From contig CABSMV010000026.1 of the NCBI GenBank assembly GCA_902478935.1, positions 1 to 17,772 of the forward strand: DNA of 17,772 nt, given 5' to 3'. The DNA is from an uncultured Collinsella sp. (GTDB taxonomy: Bacteria > Actinomycetota > Coriobacteriia > Coriobacteriales > Coriobacteriaceae). The notes below the pieces were generated by a model, which made no database searches, was not told where the DNA came from, and worked only from the letters and a program-made list of their open reading frames with translations. The translations under genes and the position numbers were made by a program. Every line of letters begins with the position of its first letter. Within the stretch, counting starts at the first letter, position 1. Below are positions 1 to 5,389 of the stretch, in pieces.

Positions 1-358
1 GACAGGTGTAGAGCAGCACCGAGGCCGTAGACATACCCACCTCGCGCATGCACTCGTAATAGCAGGTGTTGGCGGCGGCTAAACCGACGATACCGACAAG
101 CGCGCAGGGGACGAGCTCTTTGGGGCTTGCCTTGAATAGCGTCAGGGGACCCTGAGCCACGGTAGACCCCTCACCCGGACGGCAGCCCATAAACATCAGG
201 ACCGGCGCCAAGATAAGCGCTCCGACCAACAAGCGAAAGGCCGCCATGCTCTGGGACGAAACGCCCATGGCCGCAATGCCGTTTACAAAGATTCCGATGC
301 TGCCCCACATAAGCGCGGCGATCAGCACCAGCACATAGCCCAGATTGCTTTTCTTCAA
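1..358 (-). CDS. EamA/DMT-family permease, N-terminal fragment
   Basis: The gene runs off the left edge, so only the first 119 codons are visible. Translation starts at a TTG codon (358) preceded by a GAGGAG ribosome binding site about 6 bases upstream; no ATG or GTG gives a better start. The visible protein begins KKSNLGYVLVLIAALMWGS, the usual opening of drug/metabolite transporter (EamA) proteins. Predicted membrane helices lie at about residues 7-28, 34-55 and 83-103, with a fourth beginning at the edge. The family exports or imports small metabolites across the cytoplasmic membrane, and the substrate cannot be told from this fragment. A weak promoter-like pair lies upstream. The gene lies downstream of the SIS enzyme on the same strand, but hairpins in the 400-base gap make co-transcription unlikely. 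Confidence 0.8.
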   Translation of the reverse strand, partial: MKKSNLGYVLVLIAALMWGSIGIFVNGIAAMGVSSQSMAAFRLLVGALILAPVLMFMGCRPGEGSTVAQGPLTLFKASPKELVPCALVGIVGLAAANTCYYECMREVGMSTASVLLYTC

Positions 359-399
359 CGCAGCCTCCTCGGTATTGTTTCCAATATGTTTCACACTAC

Positions 400-426
400 G
401 TTATAGTCGTTATATACATTTTTCAA
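400..426 (-). promoter_or_regulatory. Possible promoter for the EamA permease
   Basis: On the minus strand TTGAAA (421-426) is followed by TATAAC (400-405). The spacer is only 15 bases, shorter than the usual 16-18, so the call is weak. The stretch is clearly AT-rich compared with its surroundings, and it lies 42 bases upstream of the TTG start. Confidence 0.35.
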
Positions 427-465
427 GACACAAATCGGCGAACGGAAAAATCTGCTCGCCCACAC

Positions 466-486
466 ACTCATTGGGTACTCATTGGG
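466..486. repeat. Tandem 10-base direct repeat
   Basis: ACTCATTGGG occurs at 466-475 and again at 477-486, separated by one T. The second copy runs into the outer arm of the palindromic element at 480-574. It may be a duplication at the edge of that element. Confidence 0.6.
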
Positions 487-574
487 GACGTACTTAAATG
501 AGTAGTCGTTGGGGACGTTCCTGAATGACTAGTCGTTTAAGAACGTCCCCAACGACTAGGACTGTCCCCAAATG
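480..574. repeat. Nested palindromic repeat (REP-like)
   Basis: The core is a perfect 18-base inverted repeat, 503-520 (tagtcgttggggacgttc) against 541-558. Its centre is the palindrome gactagtc (527-534), so all of 503-558 folds as one long, nearly perfect hairpin. An outer pair, cattggggac (480-489) against gtccccaaatg (564-574), extends the symmetry. There is no T-run as in an intrinsic terminator. A 13-base piece of the right arm recurs with one change at 2696-2708, between two other genes. This suggests a dispersed intergenic repeat rather than a gene-specific site. No transposase is in the window. Confidence 0.7.
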
Positions 575-620
575 CCGCATCTGGGCCAAGGCGACGCCGA
601 TGCTTTGGCAACGCCAGCGA

Positions 621-719
621 AAACCCACCTGAGCGAGCAAGGTGCCTTGAAGCGAAGCGGCATTGACCTTCTGGTCATGCCGCTGAAGCTGAAAGGCAGA
701 TTGCCGCTCAGGTGGGTTT
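621..719. repeat. 99-base long hairpin, possibly a structured RNA or miniature element
   Basis: The outer arms aaacccacctgagcg (621-635) and 705-719 are perfectly complementary over 15 bases. Inside, agcggcat...gacc (656-668) pairs with ggtcatgccgct (673-684) around a TTCT loop with one bulge, and partial pairing joins the two stems. A plus-strand frame of 63 codons crosses it, but it has no ribosome binding site and matches nothing I recognise, so I treat the region as non-coding. It lies 41 bases downstream of the SIS gene on that gene's strand, so it could be part of the 3' untranslated region. Confidence 0.55.
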
Positions 720-732
720 GCAGCGTCGAGCC

Positions 733-760
733 GTTACGGCGTTTGGTAAAACGCCGTAAC
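733..760 (-). terminator. Hairpin at the stop codon of the SIS gene
   Basis: A perfect 12-base stem, gttacggcgttt (733-744) with aaacgccgtaac (749-760), closes a 4-base loop and touches the first base of the SIS stop codon. No T-run follows on the minus strand. It may therefore protect the 3' end or only pause polymerase rather than terminate fully. Confidence 0.5.
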
Positions 761-1752
761 TAATAATCCAGCTTCCACATGTAGCGGCGCGTCATGTAGT
801 CCTTGTGGGTGACGGCAGAGAGTGCACGCATGTAGACGTTGTTGAGGATCGGGGCAAAGATCAGGTGGTTGAAGTACTCGCTCACGCTGTCCTTGATGTC
901 GTTGAGGCCGAGCTCCTTGGCGTCGAGCTGATAGACGCGCTCGCCACCGTACTGGTTGACAAAGCGGATGCCGCGCTCGTCGTTGCAGCGGCTGCGGCCG
1001 ACGCTGATGAGCTGGAACAGCGAGGTGCGCTTGTCCAGGATCTCGAAGGGGCCGTGGAAGAAGTCACAGGTGTTGATGGTGCAAGAGTCGATCTGCAGCA
1101 TCTCCTGCACGTTGCAGATGCTAAAGACGTAGGCGGCACCAAAGAGCGGACCCTGGGCCATGACGTTGATGCAGGGCTTGTCGGCGTTCTGCTCGGCCCA
1201 CTTGGCAGCGAGCGGACGGGTATACTCGACGGCCTTGCGATAGATGGGGTCGACCAAGTCGAAGGCGGCCATAGCGGTCTCGTACTCGGCATAGCCCTCG
1301 GTCTGCTGCGTAAGCTCCATGGCGATCATGGTCACGACGGCAGAGTTGGTGCGGCCCATGCAGGACTCGTCGACGGCCAGGCTGTCATACTGGATCTTGT
1401 AGTCGCAGACCTCGGTGAGGCCGGACTCGTCAACATAGATGGCGATGGTGCTGGCGCCGTGGTCCTTGGCGACCTGGGCGGCGACGATGGTCTCCTTGGT
1501 GCCACGCATGGACACGACGACGGCCAGGGTGTTCTCGTTGACGTAGGCCGGGGTGGCGTGCACGAACTCGTTGCTGGTGTAGCTAGAGCTCACGACCTGC
1601 GTGGCCTCGTGCTCCATAAAGTACTGGGCAGGATAGTTACCGCCGTTGGATCCGCCGGCGCCAATCCACACGACGCGCTTGATGCCGCCCTTGTCAGCCT
1701 TGTCAGCCAAAACCTGGGAGACGACATCCTTAACCTGTTCCTGAGTAGTCAT
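760..1752 (-). CDS. SIS-domain sugar isomerase/deglycase, FrlB-like
   Basis: A 330-residue cytoplasmic protein with two sugar-isomerase (SIS) folds, about residues 22-150 and 190-320. It resembles fructoselysine-6-phosphate deglycase FrlB and relatives (FraB, AgaS-type), which cleave or isomerise phosphorylated amino sugars or Amadori products. The stretch HGPFEI (233-238) and the ending RRYMWKLDY match the FrlB pattern HGPLEI and RRYYGGLVEY. E217 and H233 are 16 residues apart, the spacing of the catalytic Glu/His pair reported for FraB. The residues just before the His (INTCDFF) differ from the ESGEF of E. coli FrlB, so the substrate may differ. An AGAAAGG ribosome binding site lies upstream of ATG 1752. 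The gene is divergent from a GntR regulator, probably its controller. No kinase or PTS gene is nearby in this window. Confidence 0.85.
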   Translation of the reverse strand: MTTQEQVKDVVSQVLADKADKGGIKRVVWIGAGGSNGGNYPAQYFMEHEATQVVSSSYTSNEFVHATPAYVNENTLAVVVSMRGTKETIVAAQVAKDHGASTIAIYVDESGLTEVCDYKIQYDSLAVDESCMGRTNSAVVTMIAMELTQQTEGYAEYETAMAAFDLVDPIYRKAVEYTRPLAAKWAEQNADKPCINVMAQGPLFGAAYVFSICNVQEMLQIDSCTINTCDFFHGPFEILDKRTSLFQLISVGRSRCNDERGIRFVNQYGGERVYQLDAKELGLNDIKDSVSEYFNHLIFAPILNNVYMRALSAVTHKDYMTRRYMWKLDY

Positions 1753-1790
1753 CGTGCATCAGCCTTTCTTCTCGTTTGATGCTCTCGATG

Positions 1791-1812
1791 GCATACAAGT
1801 TACATACATGTT
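1791..1812. promoter_or_regulatory. Operator-like element 1 (SIS side)
   Basis: This site starts gcatacaagttacatacatg and matches the element at 1930-1951 at 20 of 22 positions. It is itself two half-units, ATACAAGTT and ATACATGTT, one helical turn (11 bases) apart in the same direction. It lies about 40 bases upstream of the SIS start. It is probably bound by the neighbouring GntR regulator; this is inferred from position and repetition. Confidence 0.6.
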
Positions 1813-1824
1813 TTGGTTATGTCG

Positions 1825-1837
1825 ACTAGTTGTATGC
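1825..1837. promoter_or_regulatory. Inverted copy of the operator motif
   Basis: The sequence actagttgtatgc is the reverse complement of gcatacaactagt and matches the first 11 bases of elements 1 and 3 with one change (GCATACAACTA against GCATACAAGTT-type). It overlaps a promoter-like TATGCTATAT stretch, so binding here could block transcription. Confidence 0.4.
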
Positions 1838-1856
1838 TATATTTGACTTAGAAATT

Positions 1857-1898
1857 CTGCTGGTAAGGTTTTCGACTTCTCGTTACCAGCAGTTTTGT
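1857..1898 (+). terminator. Terminator-like hairpin in the divergent promoter region
   Basis: A perfect 10-base stem, ctgctggtaa (1857-1866) with ttaccagcag (1883-1892), has a 16-base loop and is followed on the plus strand by TTTTGTTGTTGT. No gene ends here on the plus strand. It could insulate the regulator from upstream transcription or act as an attenuator in the regulator's own leader. Confidence 0.55.
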
Positions 1899-1929
1899 TG
1901 TTGTATTGAATACATGCTTGATTAGACTC

Positions 1930-1951
1930 GCATACAAGTTAGATACAGGTT
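1930..1951. promoter_or_regulatory. Operator-like element 3 (regulator side)
   Basis: This site starts gcatacaagttagatacagg, is 20/22 identical to 1791-1812, and has the same 11-base internal period. It ends 6 bases before the regulator's ATG and covers its weak ribosome binding site (AGG at 1947-1949), so binding here would give autorepression. Confidence 0.6.
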
Positions 1952-1957
1952 GATCAC

Positions 1958-2680
1958 ATGAACGCTTCGTCTAAAAAGAAACTGAGCCAATACGAGCGCT
2001 TGGCGGGCATGTTGCGTGACCGCATCGCCGCCGGTATCTACGCACTCGGAGACAAGCTGCCGTCCGAGATGGAACTCATGGACGAATCGGGGCTGTCGCG
2101 CAGCACCGTGCGCCATGCCCTTAAAGTGCTCGTTGATGAGGGCCTGGTGCGCACCGAGCGCGGGCGTGGCGCCTTTGTGGCCGACACGCCCGCGCTCCAC
2201 GAGAACAACCTGGTGTTTTCGAGCTATACCAAGCAGGTCGAAGGCCAGGGCATGAAGCCCACCACGCGCACGGTGGACTCGGGCTTTACCAAGGCGGGCG
2301 GCAGCATAGCTAAGTTCTTTGATGCCGCCGTGGGCAGCAAGCTCGTCAAACTTGTCCGCCTGCGCTACCTGGACGATGCGCCGCTGTGCCTGGAGACCAC
2401 CTATCTACCACCGAGCTTTGAAGCACTCATCGATCGCGATATCAACGGTTCACTCTACGCGACGCTGCGCCAAGAATTCCATCGCGCGCCGGCACAGGGG
2501 CACAAGACCTTTGAGGTGTGCTATGCCTCGCAAAACGAGGCGTTTTTGCTCAACGTTGAGCGCGGGCAGGCGCTGATCCTGATCACCGACTACGTCTACG
2601 ACACCGACGGCCGACCGCTCCATGTCTCCAAGCGCATCCAGCGCACCGACCGCGCCAAATACACCGAGCCCATCGGCTAA
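1958..2680 (+). CDS. GntR-family (HutC/UTRA type) transcriptional regulator
   Basis: A 240-residue DNA-binding protein with an N-terminal winged helix-turn-helix at about residues 10-76. The recognition region LPSEMELMDESGLSRSTVRH and the wing RTERGRGAFV are typical of GntR proteins. A UTRA effector-binding domain follows from about residue 85 to 232; this HutC-type domain usually senses phosphorylated sugars or related small molecules. The only gene it could plainly serve here is the divergent SIS enzyme, so it probably represses that gene until the substrate binds. Two near-identical operator-like elements flank the intergenic region, one of them against its own start codon, which points to autoregulation. 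The ribosome binding site before ATG 1958 is weak. Confidence 0.9.
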   Translation: MNASSKKKLSQYERLAGMLRDRIAAGIYALGDKLPSEMELMDESGLSRSTVRHALKVLVDEGLVRTERGRGAFVADTPALHENNLVFSSYTKQVEGQGMKPTTRTVDSGFTKAGGSIAKFFDAAVGSKLVKLVRLRYLDDAPLCLETTYLPPSFEALIDRDINGSLYATLRQEFHRAPAQGHKTFEVCYASQNEAFLLNVERGQALILITDYVYDTDGRPLHVSKRIQRTDRAKYTEPIG

Positions 2681-2691
2681 CCTGCCAAAAT

Positions 2692-2716
2692 AAACCTGTC
2701 CCTAAATGGTAGGTTT
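2692..2716. terminator. Weak hairpin between convergent genes
   Basis: AAACCT (2692-2697) can pair with AGGTTT (2711-2716). It lies between the regulator stop and the acetyltransferase 3' end, which converge here. It includes ctgtccctaaatg (2696-2708), one base different from 562-574 in the palindromic repeat further left. The stem is short, so termination is uncertain. Confidence 0.35.
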
Positions 2717-3292
2717 GGGGAGGTCGGGGAACCAGGTTGGCTTGGGTTGGTTGGGTGTGCGCTCGGCCAGGACCAACTCCATCCAGCACATGTCGTACCA
2801 GCGGCCGAACTTTTGGGCACAGCGGTCGAAAGCACCCACCAAGCGATATCCCATATGGGCATGGAAGTCCTGACTGTTGTGCGTCAGGTACTCGTCGTCC
2901 TTATCGTGCGGCACGGCGATGAGCGCGCACATGTTGGTGATGCCCATCGCGACCAGGCATTGTTTGAGCGCATCGTGCAGCTTGCGGCCCAGCCCGCCGT
3001 GACGCACGTCGCGCGCCAGGTAGATCGACGTCTCGACCGACCAGTCGTATGCCTCGCGGCTGTTGAGCGAACTCACATAGGCATAGCCAACCGGACGCCC
3101 GTCCAGCTCCATCACCAGATACGGATAGCGCTTGAGTGTACGCTCGATGCGCCCGGCGAACTCCTCAACGCTCGGCACCTCGTATTCGCAGGTAATCGCC
3201 GTCTGGCGCACATACGGCTCATAGATGGCAAGCAACGCCGGCGCATCATCGGGCGTCGCCAGACGAATCGTCGGCTCGGACATCTCGGTCAT
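2702..3292 (-). CDS. GNAT-family N-acetyltransferase (phosphinothricin acetyltransferase-like)
   Basis: A 196-residue cytoplasmic enzyme expected to transfer acetyl from acetyl-CoA to an amine. Residues 8-172 form one GNAT domain. The acetyl-CoA loop is visible as VRHGGLGRKL (R97-x-x-G-x-G102). The start IRLATPDDAPALLAIYEPYV and the later HNSQDFHAHMGYRLVG resemble the Pat/Bar and methionine-sulfoximine acetyltransferase group, but the real substrate is unknown. I place the start at ATG 3292, behind AGAAGGG. A longer frame to 3331 would run into the terminator of the upstream gene. The last 20 or so residues (TPNQPKPTWFPDLPKPTI) lie beyond the normal domain end and are encoded by an odd G-rich repeat-like tract. 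Confidence 0.85.
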   Translation of the reverse strand: MTEMSEPTIRLATPDDAPALLAIYEPYVRQTAITCEYEVPSVEEFAGRIERTLKRYPYLVMELDGRPVGYAYVSSLNSREAYDWSVETSIYLARDVRHGGLGRKLHDALKQCLVAMGITNMCALIAVPHDKDDEYLTHNSQDFHAHMGYRLVGAFDRCAQKFGRWYDMCWMELVLAERTPNQPKPTWFPDLPKPTI

Positions 3293-3315
3293 ACAACCCT
3301 TCTCCCCAAAGCAAA

Positions 3316-3349
3316 GGCCACCCTGCGCCAAACCCGGCGCAGGGTGGCC
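3316..3349 (-). terminator. Intrinsic terminator of the threonine-aldolase-like gene
   Basis: A perfect 14-base GC-rich stem, ggccaccctgcgcc (3316-3329) with 3336-3349, has a 6-base loop. On the minus strand it is followed by TTTGCTTT. It lies 17 bases past the stop codon at 3367, so the acetyltransferase downstream is probably expressed separately or by read-through. Confidence 0.85.
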
Positions 3350-3366
3350 CTCGTCATTACATCAGG

Positions 3367-4392
3367 CTACAGGACAGCCGCCAGCGCGTCGATGTCCTCC
3401 TGCGTTGTGGCCCAGCTGGTGCAAAAGCGCACCACCGTGTGGGTATCGTCGTACTTTTCCCAGTACTCGATCGCCGCATGCTCGCGAATGCGGGCCATGT
3501 CCTCGTTGGGCAGAATCACGAACTGCTGGTTTGTGGGCGTCTCCAAGAAGAACTGGTAGCCGCGCTCGTGCAGCACGCGACGCAGCGCCTGAGCGGTCTC
3601 AATCGCCTGGCGACCAATCTCAAAATACAGGCCGTCAGTAAAGAGCGCCTCAAACTGCACGCCCGTCAGGCGGCCCTTGGCCAACAGCGCGCCGTGCTGC
3701 TTAATACGCGGAATGGGATGCGCCGGGGCGTGCATGCCGCAGAACACCACAGCCTCGCCGCAGAGCGCGCCGCACTTGGTGCCGCCGATGTAGAACACGT
3801 CGCACAGCTGCGCCAGCTCGGGCAGGGTAATGTCGCACTCATCGGCCGCCAGCGCATAGGCCAGGCGAGCACCGTCCACAAACAGCGAAATCTCGCGCTT
3901 CTGGCACACCGCGTGAATCGCCGCGAGCTCGGCCTTGGAGTACAGCGTGCCGTACTCGGTCGATAGGCTCACGTACACGGCGCCCGGGAACACCGTATGC
4001 TCGTAGCTCTCGTTTTCGTAGAACACCTGGATATAGTCCTCCAGATCCTCGGCGTGCATCTTGCCCTCGTAGCCGGGGATGGTGAGCACCTTGTGGCCGC
4101 CAAACTCGATGGCGCCTGCCTCGTGGCAGGCGACGTGGCCAGTCTCGGCAGCAACGACGCCCTCGTACGGCGCAAGCAGCATGTCGATCACCGTCGCGTT
4201 GGCCTGCGTGCCGCCCACCAGAAAAAACACGTCGGCATCGGGGGCCTGGCAGGCCTCGCGGATAAGCTGCTTGGCACGCTCGGTGTGTGCATCGGTACCG
4301 TAGCCGGGCTGCGGTTCCATGTTGGTATCGACGAGCGCCTGCAGCACTGCCGGATGCGCACCGTGGGAATAGTCGTTGTTAAACGCGAGCAT
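3367..4392 (-). CDS. Threonine-aldolase-like PLP-dependent lyase
   Basis: A 341-residue fold-type I PLP enzyme of the beta-eliminating lyase/threonine aldolase group. Family members split L-threonine or L-allo-threonine into glycine and acetaldehyde in the cytoplasm. Visible motifs are GGTQANATVI (60-69) for the phosphate-binding region, ETGHVACHEAGA with H86 expected to stack on the cofactor, FVDGARL with D173 that holds the pyridine nitrogen, and GGTKCGA with K206 as the Schiff-base lysine. Length fits the family (about 340). GAGAGGA precedes ATG 4392. It starts 45 bases after the PAP2 gene on the same strand and may share its transcript. Strict substrate preference cannot be read from the sequence. 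Confidence 0.85.
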   Translation of the reverse strand: MLAFNNDYSHGAHPAVLQALVDTNMEPQPGYGTDAHTERAKQLIREACQAPDADVFFLVGGTQANATVIDMLLAPYEGVVAAETGHVACHEAGAIEFGGHKVLTIPGYEGKMHAEDLEDYIQVFYENESYEHTVFPGAVYVSLSTEYGTLYSKAELAAIHAVCQKREISLFVDGARLAYALAADECDITLPELAQLCDVFYIGGTKCGALCGEAVVFCGMHAPAHPIPRIKQHGALLAKGRLTGVQFEALFTDGLYFEIGRQAIETAQALRRVLHERGYQFFLETPTNQQFVILPNEDMARIREHAAIEYWEKYDDTHTVVRFCTSWATTQEDIDALAAVL

Positions 4393-4437
4393 GGCAATCC
4401 TCTCTTACCGGGTATCGGCCAGATGATTCAAACGGAG

Positions 4438-5301
4438 CTATTGTACGCCGTTGGGATAGGCAATGCGCGCGGCAAGGCACTCAAGCGCCAGCACCAGGGC
4501 AAAGCCGCAGCTCACGTCACTCAAAAAATGCGCTCCGATCACGATACGGCCAAAGGCGACGAGCGCCGCGACCACAGCTGCCGCCCAAAAGATCACGCGG
4601 CGACGCGAAGGTTTTTCCTTAAAAGCCGCCGCGGGAAGCCCGGCGAGCATAAGGCCGATCGCCGCATGCGCCGTGTGTCCGCTCGCAAACGACTTAAAGC
4701 CGTCCTTGATCACGCCGGCGGCGATATAGGTCCACTTGTCGGGATTGCCGATCACCCACCACGGCTGAAACTCGAGCCCCTGCGTCACCTCGATCACGCG
4801 CATGCGCGGGCGCGACCACAGCGGCTTGACGATCACGTTGAGGATAATGGCCTGAGCGACCCACACGGCAAGCACCATCAACGCCCAGCGCGTGAGTTCG
4901 TCGGGCTCGGTCGTGCGCGTGAGGCGATAGACGATAAGGTTGGCAGCGATGACCAGCACAAACGTCAGCACCAACTGAGCCGCAATGAGTTTACCGCCAA
5001 CCCTCAGGGACGAAACGATCTCGTAGCCGGTCAGGCCAACGTTGACGAGGATGCCGAGCGCGGCAAGCCATTTGCTGCCCCTGGAGTCGGGACGCACCGC
5101 GCGCACGAGCATAACGCCCGCGATGCTCGCCGTCAGCTCAAACGGCAACTCGCCAGCGGCCTCGATAAAGCGGCCGTACATGCTGCCGATGTTGAACAGC
5201 GCGCTCGAGATCTGATAATCGAAGAAACTGCCCACGCCCAGACAAAGACACAGGACAACCGCGATAGCGGCGGCGTCTTTCTTGTAGATGTACCCGAACA
5301 T
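4438..5301 (-). CDS. PAP2-family membrane phosphatase
   Basis: A 287-residue membrane protein with about six hydrophobic segments, the first at residues 10-29. It belongs to the type 2 phosphatidic acid phosphatase superfamily, which removes phosphate from lipids such as phosphatidate or undecaprenyl diphosphate, with the active site facing outward. The three catalytic motifs are present: K159-x6-R166, SFASGH with H209 as the expected nucleophile, and R252-IVIGA-H258-FLS-D262. The usual Pro after the first-motif Arg is Met (M167). Between motifs 1 and 2 lies a loop of about 40 residues rich in Trp. AGGAAAGC precedes ATG 5301. It lies between mfd and the aldolase-like gene, and no obvious pathway links these neighbours. 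Confidence 0.88.
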   Translation of the reverse strand: MFGYIYKKDAAAIAVVLCLCLGVGSFFDYQISSALFNIGSMYGRFIEAAGELPFELTASIAGVMLVRAVRPDSRGSKWLAALGILVNVGLTGYEIVSSLRVGGKLIAAQLVLTFVLVIAANLIVYRLTRTTEPDELTRWALMVLAVWVAQAIILNVIVKPLWSRPRMRVIEVTQGLEFQPWWVIGNPDKWTYIAAGVIKDGFKSFASGHTAHAAIGLMLAGLPAAAFKEKPSRRRVIFWAAAVVAALVAFGRIVIGAHFLSDVSCGFALVLALECLAARIAYPNGVQ

Positions 5302-5337
5302 GCTTTCCTTTCGATGGGGCTGGAATCAACCTGCGAG

Positions 5338-5377
5338 GTGGCGGGGCAAAGAACAACTGGTAGCTCTGCCCCGCCAC
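5338..5377 (-). terminator. Hairpin downstream of mfd
   Basis: A perfect 11-base stem, gtggcggggca (5338-5348) with tgccccgccac (5367-5377), starts 12 bases after the mfd stop. The loop is 18 bases, and no strong T-run follows on the minus strand, so it may terminate only in part before the PAP2 gene. Confidence 0.55.
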
Positions 5378-5389
5378 GCCCCCTACTTG

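Noticed and set aside
572..763. 63-codon plus-strand frame in the first large gap
   Set aside because: It lies across a long hairpin, has no ribosome binding site, runs into the SIS stop codon, and resembles no protein I know.
805..1779. Long plus-strand open frame (324 codons) opposite the SIS gene
   Set aside because: It is the antisense of a well-supported enzyme. High GC with strong third-position bias leaves antisense frames open, and its translation is Gly/Val/Asp/Leu-rich without motifs.
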